From positions 2,010,001 through 2,074,000 of the forward strand of contig NZ_AP025226.1 of the NCBI RefSeq assembly GCF_020886315.1: a stretch of DNA of 64,000 nucleotides, in the 5' to 3' direction. This document shows, piece after piece, positions 18,864-27,620 of this stretch. The notes below the pieces were generated by a model that worked only from the letters and a program-made list of their open reading frames with translations, was not told the origin of the DNA and ran no database searches. Position 1 is the stretch's first letter. Every line of letters starts with the position of its first letter. This DNA is from Saccharolobus caldissimus (GTDB taxonomy: Archaea; Thermoproteota; Thermoprotei_A; Sulfolobales; Sulfolobaceae). The position numbers and the translations under genes are program-made.

Positions 18864-19875
18864 CTAGTTCCTCAGCCTCTCTTTCATTTAATATATTTTT
18901 TTCAACTAACTCGTTAGTTACTTTACTTATTGCTTTTTTAGCTAACTTAGCCCCTAACCATGCAATTTCTGGAATTTCAAAAGCGTCAGAACCATGCATT
19001 ACTTTATTTAATGGAGCCACTTCAAATATTTCTCTTAATATATTGTATGCAGCTAAAGGTGCAAATGGTATTACTTGTGAGGTATCTAAATATACTGAAG
19101 GGAAGATATAGGACATCCACGCAGATTCTCTATGATATGGGTATCCAGCATGGACTAATACGACAATTCCCTCATATTTTCTAACAATGTTAGTAAGATA
19201 AGAGGGTCTGGATAATTCGAATTTTATATCTCTATCTCCTGCTCCCGTATGAATTTGAACTGGTACTTTCAATTCCTTCGCTATTCTTAGAGTTTCGCAC
19301 ACCAGATAATCTCTGAATCCCTTAGCTATCCTTCCGTACCATTCCATTTTATTATCTAAAAAGTCTTTTCTAGCTAATTCTAAATTACAATCTATTTTAA
19401 GTCCAGTTCTATATGCTATTATGGTTTTAAACCCAGAATATCCTTCGCGTATTTTTTCTCTTAGCATCTCGTTAAAATGTTCTAATGCTTTATCAAAAGA
19501 TGAAAAGGAAAATAGATCATTAATTATTGACTCTATTCTAAATAATAATTTTAACTTGGCTGGTATTTCAACTTCCTTACTTCCGAATCCAACATCTATT
19601 ACGAACCCTTCTATTTGAGCATCATTAAACAAGAATTTCATGTAGTTTACTGGATCGTCTCTTATCATCTTGTTTCTTTCCTCTATGAAGTTCTCTCCTA
19701 ACAATTTTGTTAGTTCATTTTTTAAATATAAATAGAAAGGTCTTAGTTTATTCATAGTTATTACGTCGGAATTTATCTCATTTTCTCTCCACGATTCTGC
19801 AGATGCCATTATGAATTGTTTTTCGTCCATTATTTTAGCTGAGAACCAGTGCGAGTGAGAGTCAATTATCTTCAT
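18814..19875 (-). CDS. Amidohydrolase (FluG N-terminal-like, metal-dependent)
   Basis: 353 residues of the amidohydrolase_2 superfamily, a TIM-barrel metalloenzyme. Metal ligands and active site: IDSHSHWFS at the N-terminus, QIHTGAGD in the middle, VLVHAGYPY, and MHGSDAFEIPE near the C-terminus. It starts 6 bases after the end of the glutamine synthetase-like gene, so the two form an operon. In fungal FluG the same two domains are fused. Likely substrate: a g-glutamyl amide or related compound; inferred. The C-terminus NARNIYKFE looks natural. Confidence 0.85.
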   Translation of the reverse strand: MKIIDSHSHWFSAKIMDEKQFIMASAESWRENEINSDVITMNKLRPFYLYLKNELTKLLGENFIEERNKMIRDDPVNYMKFLFNDAQIEGFVIDVGFGSKEVEIPAKLKLLFRIESIINDLFSFSSFDKALEHFNEMLREKIREGYSGFKTIIAYRTGLKIDCNLELARKDFLDNKMEWYGRIAKGFRDYLVCETLRIAKELKVPVQIHTGAGDRDIKFELSRPSYLTNIVRKYEGIVVLVHAGYPYHRESAWMSYIFPSVYLDTSQVIPFAPLAAYNILREIFEVAPLNKVMHGSDAFEIPEIAWLGAKLAKKAISKVTNELVEKNILNEREAEELVNKFLYENARNIYKFE

Positions 19876-19881
19876 TTTTTA

Positions 19882-21171
19882 TCACATGTGTCTATAAACT
19901 TCGTACTCCCAATCGGTAACTAAACTTTCATATTCTTCAACTTCTGCCATTTTGATTTTTATGAACTCCTCTATTAACGGTTTTCCTATTCTTTCAATTA
20001 ACCTAGTGTCCTTCTTTAACTCGTTTAATGCTTCCCTTAGATTTCGTGGGATGTCCTCTATATCCTTTCTATAGTATGCGTTTTCATTAACGGCTTCAGG
20101 TGGTCTTAAACCCCTTTCTATTCCGTCAAGACCTGCTTCTATTACTGCAGTTAAAAGTAAATAGGGGTTTGTTAAAGGATCTGGAACTCTGTATTCTACC
20201 CTTCTATCTATTTGAGACATGCTAGGATAGGGTGTGGGTATCCTTATCATCGCTGATTTATTATTATATCCGTAAGTTATTTTTGTAGGTGCCCATGAGC
20301 CTGGAACTAACCTTTTATAAGAGTTTACTGTTGGCGCGGCAATTGCAGTTAACGCTTTCGCATGTTCTATTAAACCAGCTATAAAACTATAAGCTATCTC
20401 GCTTAGTCCGTATTTATCATTTTGATTATAGAAGACGTTTTGATTATCCTTCCATGCACTTATGTTTAAATGTAGACCAGATCCGGCTAATTTGTTAAAG
20501 GGTTTAGGCATAAAGTTGGCTTCAACTCCATATTTTGCTGCAATTTGTTTTGCTACTTCTTTAAATAGTATAACTTCATCTGCACTTCTTAAGCTTTCTT
20601 TATGCATTATGTCAAATTCGTATTGACCTGGTCCGTACTCTTTTATTACTCTTATCGGTTCTATTCCTATTTGCCTTATCGTCTTAGCTATTTCTGGAAT
20701 TATGGGATTATTATAATAAGCTTGAGAATCGAAACACCTAGCATCGTCATAAGGTTTTCTATCTTTAACTAAGTAAAATTCTATTTCAAAAGCCGATCTA
20801 AATTCATAATTATACTGTTCCTTTACTTTTTCTAATGTTTTGATTAGCGTGCTTCTAGGATCGTATTCCCAAGGTTTACCTTGTTTATATAGGTTACATA
20901 TTACTACTGCAGAAGGTGGGAATATTGAAAAAGTGCTTATATCTGGCATTAGGAATACATCCTCATCTTGAGGGCCAAAACTTCCGTAAGGGCTTATGTA
21001 ATCCATTGGGGTGAAGCTCATCATGGCCATTGTTAATCCTATTCCAGTCTTCAATAGTTCATCAATATGATCTATATAAGCTCCCTTAGATCTTATATAG
21101 CCATCTAATCCTACCCATGTAAATCTTAAAATTTCTACCCCTTTATCTCTTAACTCTCTTTCGATGTTCAT
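19882..21171 (-). CDS. Glutamine synthetase-like ligase (FluG C-terminal / g-glutamyl-amine ligase type)
   Basis: 429 residues with the glutamine synthetase fold: b-grasp N-terminus (FTWVGLDGYIRSKG), catalytic Glu pair (RSAFEIEFYLV), the glutamate site GSGLHLNIS, APTVNSYKRLVPGSWAP, and EYRVPDPLTNPYL. N-terminal length and the FMPKPF segment fit the GS-like group that joins glutamate to amines rather than classic GlnA. It lacks the adenylylation Tyr context of bacterial GS. First gene of a two-gene operon with an amidohydrolase. Confidence 0.85.
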   Translation of the reverse strand: MNIERELRDKGVEILRFTWVGLDGYIRSKGAYIDHIDELLKTGIGLTMAMMSFTPMDYISPYGSFGPQDEDVFLMPDISTFSIFPPSAVVICNLYKQGKPWEYDPRSTLIKTLEKVKEQYNYEFRSAFEIEFYLVKDRKPYDDARCFDSQAYYNNPIIPEIAKTIRQIGIEPIRVIKEYGPGQYEFDIMHKESLRSADEVILFKEVAKQIAAKYGVEANFMPKPFNKLAGSGLHLNISAWKDNQNVFYNQNDKYGLSEIAYSFIAGLIEHAKALTAIAAPTVNSYKRLVPGSWAPTKITYGYNNKSAMIRIPTPYPSMSQIDRRVEYRVPDPLTNPYLLLTAVIEAGLDGIERGLRPPEAVNENAYYRKDIEDIPRNLREALNELKKDTRLIERIGKPLIEEFIKIKMAEVEEYESLVTDWEYEVYRHM

Positions 21172-21274
21172 TTAATATTAAATTTGACAAAGGGTATTTT
21201 ATTTTATATTTAAATTTTGAAGCTTCTAGTTTTATCAAATCTAATTATCAGCCTAGATTCTTATTAGATGAATT

Positions 21275-21370
21275 GTTAGTAAATCCGATAATTTTCTAGT
21301 TTTCTGATAATAACGATTTTAAGCAGAAAAACTAATAATTTTTCAAAAACAGTATACAGTAGTGATTAAT
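21275..21370. repeat. Dispersed repeat, copy 1 (diverged)
   Basis: About 95 bases in the gap between the leftward synthetase and nucleotidyltransferase genes resemble 33033-33120 in the same orientation. Shared segments in order are TAGTAAAT-CGATAA, TTTCTAG, a central ATTTT block, CTAAT-ATTTTTC-AAAACA and a final A-TACTG/GTAGTG-ATT region, with small gaps. I estimate near 70-75 per cent identity by eye. Confidence 0.55.
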
Positions 21371-21376
21371 TTTACT

Positions 21377-22135
21377 TTAAGTTTGGGTCATAAAGTTAGT
21401 ATTTACCTCCTCTGGCTCTTCATACCACTTTACTCTTTCTCCAATCTTAGCCCTCATCTTCCATTTAACACTCTTTGGGTATTTTTCAATTATTTCTCTC
21501 AATTTTATTAATTTACTCTCTATTATGTTTTTATTGGGATCTTCTCTTAAAAATTCAAGCATTCTATCGTGGTTAATTGTATAAGTTTTATAAAATCCCC
21601 AATCCTCTGAAAGAATCTTCGCTATATGATTATAATCTAATGTTCTCTCATCGTCTTTCTCTCCTAATTCTACATCATATAAAAGTGCAGCTATATCTTT
21701 TTTATCATTTTCAGTTAATTGAATTATTTGCATTTTAGTGAGTAATAAATCGGATGTTGGAATTGTATACTTCATTATCTTTAACCTATCTTTCAAAATT
21801 AATCTATGGCACATTTTAAATTCGTCTAGGAATATATCAATTGTTGAATTAATAACTGGATCAAAGAACATTAATCTAGTATGTCCATGTAAAGCATTAA
21901 ATCTTTTATTAGCGATTAGTCCTAAGTTTTCTAGAAATTTTGATATTTTTCCACTTTGAGAAGATAGTCCAAAATAATCGGCATCCTTATAAGTTCTGGC
22001 GTAAATCTCAGATCCTTTCTTAGCTATTAACGCTATTGCAGCACCTCCTATTAATCTTAAAATTATCCCCTCAGCTTCAGCTTTATCTATAATTGTAATT
22101 GCCCTATTCAAAAGCTCTTCTTTACTTATTCCCAT
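21377..22135 (-). CDS. Nucleotidyltransferase-fold protein (AbiEii/MNT-like)
   Basis: 252 residues. The N-terminal part has LRLIGGAAIALIAKKGSEIYARTYKDADYFGL: a GGxA-type turn followed by a KDAD motif, as in nucleotidyltransferase_AbiEii-like proteins, where the Asp residues bind metal. A second acidic position is STIDIFLDEF. The C-terminal half is helical and charged, ending with several Trp/Lys-rich segments. No partner toxin or antitoxin gene is adjacent. Function in the cell unknown. Confidence 0.55.
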   Translation of the reverse strand: MGISKEELLNRAITIIDKAEAEGIILRLIGGAAIALIAKKGSEIYARTYKDADYFGLSSQSGKISKFLENLGLIANKRFNALHGHTRLMFFDPVINSTIDIFLDEFKMCHRLILKDRLKIMKYTIPTSDLLLTKMQIIQLTENDKKDIAALLYDVELGEKDDERTLDYNHIAKILSEDWGFYKTYTINHDRMLEFLREDPNKNIIESKLIKLREIIEKYPKSVKWKMRAKIGERVKWYEEPEEVNTNFMTQT

Positions 22136-22182
22136 AATTTAAATTTTTGACTATAAATTATAAACATGACTAGTAATACACT

Positions 22183-22218
22183 ATAGTTCCCATTATCATA
22201 TTATCATAATGGAACTAT
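22183..22218. repeat. Inverted repeat / hairpin in a divergent promoter gap
   Basis: ATAGTTCC at 22183-22190 pairs with GGAACTAT at 22211-22218; after a one-base bulge ATTAT pairs with ATAAT, leaving a loop of about nine bases. It lies in the 233-bp gap between divergent genes and could be an operator or a small transposable relic. Confidence 0.5.
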
Positions 22219-22368
22219 CTTAATCCACTATTTTTCAGTTGACTCGTTTAAATTTGGATTCTCTATTTTAGGTTCTTTAATGTCTAGGTATTTATTTTAT
22301 GCTTATTTTTTAAACTTATTTATTTGATTAGGCAAAAAGTTTATAAGTTTAATAGTTAGTCACTTTGT

Positions 22369-22740
22369 ATGGAACCTCTAATAGCTATAGATCTTAACTC
22401 AAATATGAGTTTAAATCAGTTAGAAGAAGCTCTTAAGAAGCTTTTTGAGAAATTCGGCGCGTTAGATATAGTGTTTCTAATAGATGACGATAGTATAGTG
22501 GAATTAGATGGTAAATTAGTTTTAACTTTCTATAGCCTAAATGACCTATTAGAGACCTTTAAGATATTAAAGAAGTTATCTGAGGTAAAATCTAATAGGT
22601 TGAAAGTTACTAGTGTGATAAGGTTAGAGAGGGAGTTAAAGAGATTTCCCCTAATAATAATAACGGATAGGAAGGTTACTGGTTTAGAGAAGAATCTGAT
22701 ATTCGTTTATGATGGGGAGAGTGTAAAGGCTAAGTATTGA
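22369..22740 (+). CDS. Hypothetical protein
   Basis: 123 residues; not recognised. It has a regular a/b pattern: an N-terminal strand (PLIAIDLNSN), two amphipathic helices separated by strands (DIVFLIDDDSIVEL, KLVLTFYS), and FPLIIITDRKV near the end. A cytosolic a/b protein, perhaps a Sulfolobales-specific family. A TATA-like TTTATAAGTTT lies about 30 bases upstream, which suggests a leaderless transcript. A MFS gene follows 56 bases later with its own TATA box. Confidence 0.6.
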   Translation: MEPLIAIDLNSNMSLNQLEEALKKLFEKFGALDIVFLIDDDSIVELDGKLVLTFYSLNDLLETFKILKKLSEVKSNRLKVTSVIRLERELKRFPLIIITDRKVTGLEKNLIFVYDGESVKAKY

Positions 22741-22796
22741 GAATCTATGGATAGTTTAAAAGATAATTTTTTAAATATTTGCAAAAGTTTGAATTT

Positions 22797-24011
22797 ATGA
22801 AAGTCGAAAATTGGAGTAATGTTATTGGGGGATACATATCCTGGGTTATGGATGGATATGATTTAGGTGCAGTTGTAATTACTTCAACAATTTTAGGAGA
22901 GTTGTTTTATCCTACAATAAAATTCCTTGGTGCAGTCTTACCTATAGTATTCACGATAATATCTAGACCTTTAGGTGGGTTTGTATTTGGTTACATAGGG
23001 GATAAATTTGGTAGAAGGTCAAGTTTATTAATTACAGTTTTAGGCTATTCATTATCTATAGGTTTGACTGCAATTTTGCCTACCTATGCTCAGATAGGAA
23101 TTTTAGCCTCTATTTTACTTTCTCTTCTTAGGTTAATTCAAGGTATATTTATAGGAGGAGATGTAGCGGGTAGTTTCACAATAGTAATGGAAAGTATTAA
23201 CTCCTATAGAGGAGTATTTTCTGGATTAATGCAATCTGGAGTTTTAGTGGGATTTGTTGGAGTAGATACTCTATTCACCTATCTAGCTTCAGTTACTGGA
23301 AGGGAATTTATAACGTTTTATTGGAAACTAATATTTATAATAGGAGTAATACCAGCTATATTAGCAGTTTTAATAAGGTTTAAAATGGTAGAGCCCTCAG
23401 TTTGGTCAAAGATTAAGCATAATGTAAATCCTATTAAGGGATTAAGGGAGTTACCTCAACCTTTTATTGTAATGGTAGGCTTCTGGCTAGCAATCTATGC
23501 TGGCCCTCAGCTAGTGCCCACAATATTTGGTCAGATTATGAGACTATCTCCTTCATACTTTGGCTTATTAGTAACTTATATGAATTTAATAGGAATACCC
23601 TCTATGCTGATTTCTGGGTTAATTTCTGATTACATAGGAAGAAGGAAAATGGGTATCATTGGTTCTATAATCGCTGCAATAGGAGCGTTTTTATTTTATG
23701 CTTTAATTCCGGAAAAAACTAACTTGCTATATTTAACCTTACTATTCGGATTCTTAGTTAATTTACCTTCAGCCATTTCTCCAGCTTTTCTAACAGAGAG
23801 ATTTAAGACCTTTGCCAGAGCTATTGGAGTTGGCACGGCATATAATGGTGCTTACTTAATTGCTGGATGGGCTCCCATATTAGTTTCTATATTATCTTCA
23901 CATTTAGATCCATTTTACGCAGCTGCTACGGTATTTATAGTGGGAAGTGTAATAGCAATAGTAGGATTAGCAATAGGTCCAGAAACTTATAAGCAGAGCC
24001 TTGAAGGGTAA
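22797..24011 (+). CDS. MFS transporter (sugar/metabolite-proton symporter type)
   Basis: About 404 residues with 12 membrane helices in two halves. MFS signatures: WVMDGYDLGAVV in helix 1, the loop GYIGDKFGRRSSLL after helix 2, GDVAGSFTIVMES in helix 5, and SDYIGRRKMG in the second half. Family members of this type carry carboxylates or sugars; the substrate here is unknown. The frame is open to TTG at 22779, but ATG at 22797 is preceded at the right distance by a TTTTTTAAAT TATA box and is preferred. Confidence 0.85.
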   Translation: MKVENWSNVIGGYISWVMDGYDLGAVVITSTILGELFYPTIKFLGAVLPIVFTIISRPLGGFVFGYIGDKFGRRSSLLITVLGYSLSIGLTAILPTYAQIGILASILLSLLRLIQGIFIGGDVAGSFTIVMESINSYRGVFSGLMQSGVLVGFVGVDTLFTYLASVTGREFITFYWKLIFIIGVIPAILAVLIRFKMVEPSVWSKIKHNVNPIKGLRELPQPFIVMVGFWLAIYAGPQLVPTIFGQIMRLSPSYFGLLVTYMNLIGIPSMLISGLISDYIGRRKMGIIGSIIAAIGAFLFYALIPEKTNLLYLTLLFGFLVNLPSAISPAFLTERFKTFARAIGVGTAYNGAYLIAGWAPILVSILSSHLDPFYAAATVFIVGSVIAIVGLAIGPETYKQSLEG

Positions 24012-24043
24012 AGATTTTTCTTTTCTGTTCTTATTTTAAATCT

Positions 24044-25279
24044 ATGAAAATCAGTGTAGTGGGTTCTGGTCCAGCTGGAATATATTCATCTCTAGAATTA
24101 GCTAAGAGAGGTCATAAGGTAATTTTAATAGAAAAGGAGGATAGACTAGGCGGAACTTGCGTATTATACGGTTGTATTCCATCCAAAGCTATGTTAAATC
24201 CAATTCACTTGTTAGCAGAAATGGAAAAAATTGGCAAAAAAGATATTAAAATTAGCATGGAAGAATTGAGAAAATTAGGTCAAGAATCTTCTTTTAGGAT
24301 CTCTAAAGGTATAGAGTATATGTTAGAGGATAGCGGAGTTGAAGTAATACACGGTACTGCTTCCCTTAGATCTGGTATGTTAAATGTTAATAACGAATCA
24401 ATTCAAACAGACTATATAGTCTTAGCTACTGGAACATATAGAGAGAGGATTAAAGGTATAATATATTCCGAGGATTTACCGTATCTTAATAAGGATTTTA
24501 ACAGTGTAATTTTAGTTGGAGGAGACGTTGGAGGAATAGAATTTGGTTGGATGTTAAGGAAATTAGGAAAGGAGGTCATTTTAATAGATAAACAATCAAC
24601 CTTATTACCCTATTTAGATAAAGATGTTAGTAACGCAATAACAACGTATTTTGAGAAAATAGGTATTAAGCTTTACCTTAATCGTACCGTTAAGGAAATG
24701 AAAGAAAATGAGGTAATTCTGGATAATGGCGAGAGATTAACTGCTGATATAGTTTATATGACCTTCGGTAGGAAGCCATCTATAAGTGGTTTCGAAGAGG
24801 TTAAACATGATCCTTTCATAATTGTAGATGAATATTTGAGAACAAGTGTGAGTAATATATTTGCTGCAGGAGATGTAATAGGTACTCATACGGCTCATGA
24901 AGCAATGTATGCTGGTAAAATAGCTGCTATGAATATTTTAGGTTACAAGAAAAAATTCAATAAAAATGGAATACCAAAGGTAATTTATATACATCCTACT
25001 ATTGCTTACGTAGGTAAAATGGAGGGTAATTGTATAAAGTATAATTTAGCATCTTTGCCTAGAGCAGTTACAGAAAAAGAGACCGACGGTTTTCTAAAAA
25101 TTTGTGTTAAAGACGATAAGATAGTTGGTGCTCAAGCTTTTATGAAAGATGCAGAAGAAGTAATATCTTTAATATCATTACTAATTCGTCTTAATATAAA
25201 AGTTGGTGATATTAAAGATTTTGTAGCACCCCATCCTTCATATATTGAGGTTATTACTGAGTTATTAGATAAAGTATAA
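24044..25279 (+). CDS. Pyridine nucleotide-disulfide oxidoreductase (dihydrolipoamide dehydrogenase-like)
   Basis: 411 residues. FAD-binding [10 protein letters not shown] at residues 7-16, redox-active disulfide Cys39-x4-Cys44 in [16 protein letters not shown]-binding [20 protein letters not shown], and a second FAD segment [20 protein letters not shown]. The C-terminal dimerisation domain is short but retains HPSYIEV, the place of the HPT-E pair that forms the active-site base. It is somewhat shorter than usual lipoamide dehydrogenases (about 450-470), so another disulfide substrate is possible. It begins 32 bases after the transporter gene. Confidence 0.83.
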   Translation: MKISVVGSGPAGIYSSLELAKRGHKVILIEKEDRLGGTCVLYGCIPSKAMLNPIHLLAEMEKIGKKDIKISMEELRKLGQESSFRISKGIEYMLEDSGVEVIHGTASLRSGMLNVNNESIQTDYIVLATGTYRERIKGIIYSEDLPYLNKDFNSVILVGGDVGGIEFGWMLRKLGKEVILIDKQSTLLPYLDKDVSNAITTYFEKIGIKLYLNRTVKEMKENEVILDNGERLTADIVYMTFGRKPSISGFEEVKHDPFIIVDEYLRTSVSNIFAAGDVIGTHTAHEAMYAGKIAAMNILGYKKKFNKNGIPKVIYIHPTIAYVGKMEGNCIKYNLASLPRAVTEKETDGFLKICVKDDKIVGAQAFMKDAEEVISLISLLIRLNIKVGDIKDFVAPHPSYIEVITELLDKV

Positions 25280-25294
25280 ATATAAGGATAGGCT

Positions 25295-25310
25295 ATCCAT
25301 ATATATGGAT
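25295..25310. promoter_or_regulatory. 16-bp perfect palindrome over the bluB start codon
   Basis: ATCCATATATATGGAT is a perfect palindrome whose right arm contains the ATG at 25305-25307. It lies about 20 bases after a GTATAAATATA TATA-like box. A repressor bound here would cover the transcription start. Chance origin cannot be excluded in AT-rich DNA. Confidence 0.35.
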
Positions 25311-25991
25311 CTCTATGAAGCAATTAGAAAGAGAAGGGATATACGTTCATATTATAAGCCAGATCCAATTCCAGACCAAGTTTTAGCGAAAATTTTAGCT
25401 GCCGCTCACTTAGCTCCCTCAGTAGGCTATTCACAACCCTGGAATTTTATAGTTATTAAAGATATAGAAATTAGAAAGAAAATAAAAGAATTAGTTGAAG
25501 AGGAGCGCAAAAAATTTTACAACTCTTTAGAAGATGAGAATAGGAAAAATTTATTTTCTAGGATAAAAGTAGAGGCAATACTTGATACACCAGTAAATGT
25601 TGCAGTAACGTGTGATCCTAGAAGATTTGGTCCAAATATATTAGGCAGGACTACTATGCCTGAGACGTCAATTTACAGCGCAGTTTTAGCAGTAGGTAAC
25701 CTTTGGTTAGCTGCTACTGCTGAAGGCATAGGTGTAGGTTTCGTTTCTTTTTTTGATAAAGAGAAAGTTAAGGAAATTTTAAAAATACCTAAAGAAGTTG
25801 AGCTAGTAGCATATCTTACATTGGGTTATGTTAAAGAATTTCCTAGGATTCCAGAATTAGAAGAAAAAGGATGGTTAAGAAGACTAAAATTATCGGAATT
25901 AGTATTTGAGAATGTGTACTATAATTATCCTAAAGAGGATTTCAAGAAATTATTAGATGAGGAATTTGCAAAATTACTTAATCATTTCTAA
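25305..25991 (+). CDS. bluB: BluB-type flavin destructase, 5,6-dimethylbenzimidazole synthase
   Basis: 228 residues of the nitroreductase fold with BluB-specific segments: [84 protein letters not shown] and VAYLTLGYV. BluB cleaves reduced FMN with oxygen to make the lower ligand of cobalamin. Some archaeal members may be plain nitroreductases, but the conserved order of these blocks favours BluB. Third in a row after an MFS transporter and a flavoprotein, 25 bases downstream of the latter; its 3' end overlaps a convergent gene by 14 bases. Confidence 0.78.
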   Translation: MDLYEAIRKRRDIRSYYKPDPIPDQVLAKILAAAHLAPSVGYSQPWNFIVIKDIEIRKKIKELVEEERKKFYNSLEDENRKNLFSRIKVEAILDTPVNVAVTCDPRRFGPNILGRTTMPETSIYSAVLAVGNLWLAATAEGIGVGFVSFFDKEKVKEILKIPKEVELVAYLTLGYVKEFPRIPELEEKGWLRRLKLSELVFENVYYNYPKEDFKKLLDEEFAKLLNHF

Positions 25992-26520
25992 ATCTTGCTT
26001 TAACTCTCAGTATTTTTCCACTCCTTAAAACTTCATAGCTTATCTTGAAATTATTACAAATTCTAGTTACTTCTATTCGATTCTCAGTTATGAACCTTAT
26101 ATTGGGTTTACTACAAGTATTAATATCTAGGTACTGAGATAAAATCCCATCTATCTCCTCTATGTTATTAACTGTGAACTCTAATTCTACAGAATTATCT
26201 AAGATTTTTGCGAAAGTGCCATGGTAACTTGAAACGTATGCTGTAATTACACATACTGTGCTACCAATTATATTTAGTATTATCACTAGTCCATGAAAAA
26301 TATTGTTAAACAAATTAATTTTTACAAGATTAAGTAGAATGTAAGATGTTAAAAAGGAAAGTAAAATTGAATATAATATACTAATAGTGATTGAATATTT
26401 ATAATTAGTTTTAAAATAATAGCTAAATAATAATCCTGTGAAGAAGGGTCCTAATAGTGGAATCCACCATAAAATAAATGGGAGTAAAAATATTACATAG
26501 CGTAATTTTAGCTTATTCAA
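25978..26520 (-). CDS. Small membrane protein, function unknown
   Basis: 180 residues: about three to four membrane helices in the first 105 residues, then a cytosolic or outer a/b tail ([28 protein letters not shown]). Not recognised. The start is TTG at 26520; no early ATG exists in frame. It converges with bluB, overlapping it by 14 bases. Confidence 0.55.
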   Translation of the reverse strand: MNKLKLRYVIFLLPFILWWIPLLGPFFTGLLFSYYFKTNYKYSITISILYSILLSFLTSYILLNLVKINLFNNIFHGLVIILNIIGSTVCVITAYVSSYHGTFAKILDNSVELEFTVNNIEEIDGILSQYLDINTCSKPNIRFITENRIEVTRICNNFKISYEVLRSGKILRVKARFRND

Positions 26521-26560
26521 TGTATTTTAGTTTAGTCTTGATAGCTTATTAATCTTTATT

Positions 26561-26842
26561 TCATTTTAATTCTATTACATTTCCCTCTGTATCCTCAAAG
26601 TAAAGTATACCGTCTTCACCTATTACCACATAGCCAATCTTTCCCCTACACTTATATGGAAAAGCTAATAATCCCTTTGTTTTTAATCCGGCTGTAGCAT
26701 AAATTGGCATTAAGGAGTCATCTATATTCAACGCTAAACAATCTGGAATTAATTTAAACAAATCATTCAGTAGGGAATTTAATAAATTTTCGTATTCGTC
26801 ACCTAAATTCCTCAGTTTTTTAGCTTTTTCCAGAAGATCCAT
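26561..26842 (-). CDS. Hypothetical protein
   Basis: 93 residues; an N-terminal helix (LEKAKKLRNLGDEYENLLNS) is followed by strands containing two Cys (DCLALN, YKCRGKIGYVVIG) and an acidic end (FEDTEGNVIELK). Not recognised. The gene is intact and starts with ATG only about 37 bases downstream of the right end of the IS605-like relic, which may have supplied or disturbed its promoter. Confidence 0.5.
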   Translation of the reverse strand: MDLLEKAKKLRNLGDEYENLLNSLLNDLFKLIPDCLALNIDDSLMPIYATAGLKTKGLLAFPYKCRGKIGYVVIGEDGILYFEDTEGNVIELK

Positions 26843-26879
26843 AAGTTAGAATATTCTTTGGCATACAAAAATTCTCTGT

Positions 26880-27045
26880 TAGAGTTCAGCCTTCATCGTG
26901 ACTAATAGTCACTAGGCCTCATCACTCCTCTTCCCTCCTCATGCCTAGGTTAGGGAGTGTGAACTCCCAGCCACGACATGGGGAGCCTCATCGAACCCAT
27001 CACATTGCTCCTCGGGTTCACTGTAGGGCCCTCTTCTACATGATA
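26880..27045 (-). mobile_element. IS200/IS605-type right end with the tail of tnpB (relic)
   Basis: A GC-rich island in AT-rich DNA. On the minus strand, 27039-26950 reads as a proline-rich tail (VEEGPTVNPRSNVMGSMRLP, then a short end and TAA), the kind of C-terminus seen in archaeal OrfB/TnpB proteins after the zinc ribbon. It is followed by a purine-rich region and a hairpin GTGACT-ATT-AGTCAC (26898-26912), as at IS605 right ends, where the omega RNA also lies. No other part of tnpB and no tnpA is present. Confidence 0.5.
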
Positions 27046-27107
27046 AATTATAACTACAAAATTTATAAACTTTCGTGAAAATATAGTTAGGAATGTTAAA
27101 TGATATC

Positions 27108-27152
27108 AAATAATATAAACTTTACGGTTTATTGGAAACTGTTGACAACGGC
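27108..27152 (+). repeat. 45-bp inverted repeat, left copy
   Basis: These 45 bases are the exact reverse complement of 32981-33025. The element includes a TTTACGGTTTATTGG core and ends in GTTGACAACGGC. Similarity continues weakly past the GGC end on both sides (a CCTAACTT-like string). The copies face each other across 5.8 kb. Confidence 0.9.
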
Positions 27153-27258
27153 ATAATTTATACCTAACTTGAGACGCTATTAAACATCATTGACTAAGGT
27201 AATTATCCCTTAAGAAGTAATTAGACCGTAAAGTCCTACCTTGAGTTTAACATAAAAT

Positions 27259-27588
27259 TTATACCTCAACGTAAGTCCCTATGAATTCTAGAAAGAAATC
27301 AGCCTCATTAATGTCCAAAACCTTAATATCAACAAGTAAAGATTCCTCTTCAGACAATTCCAGAGTTATCCCAACCTCTCTCCTTCTCCTCTCCTTAAAA
27401 CTTAACTTCTCATCGTAAATTACAGCTATGTCTAGATCGCTACTCCCGCAAGCTTTACCTTTAATTACCGACCCGAAAACTACAACTTTATACACATTCC
27501 CATACTTTTTAGCTATCTCCTTAACCTCCTCTGCAATTTTCCTCCAGTTCTTCTCTAAAAACTCTATCCTCTTCCAGCCTAATAGCAC
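27259..27588 (-). CDS. MNT-type minimal nucleotidyltransferase (antitoxin of a HEPN-MNT pair)
   Basis: 109 residues. Nucleotidyltransferase core: VVVFGSVIKGKACGSSDLDI with Gly39-Ser40 and Asp51/Asp53, and a third acidic residue in LLVDIKVLD. In HEPN-MNT pairs this enzyme AMPylates and so disarms the HEPN RNase. The HEPN gene is divergent, 32 bases away, which is unusual since such pairs are normally co-directional. The start drawn is GTG at 27588. Here the antitoxin frame is intact while the toxin frame carries a stop. Confidence 0.8.
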   Translation of the reverse strand: MLLGWKRIEFLEKNWRKIAEEVKEIAKKYGNVYKVVVFGSVIKGKACGSSDLDIAVIYDEKLSFKERRRREVGITLELSEEESLLVDIKVLDINEADFFLEFIGTYVEV

Positions 27589-27620
27589 GTATTTAAAATA
27601 ACGCAGTAGATAATAAAAAT

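Noticed and set aside
26960-27040. GGTTCGA-like string on the minus strand suggesting a tRNA
   Set aside because: No acceptor stem or D arm can be formed; the string lies inside the TnpB-tail reading frame.
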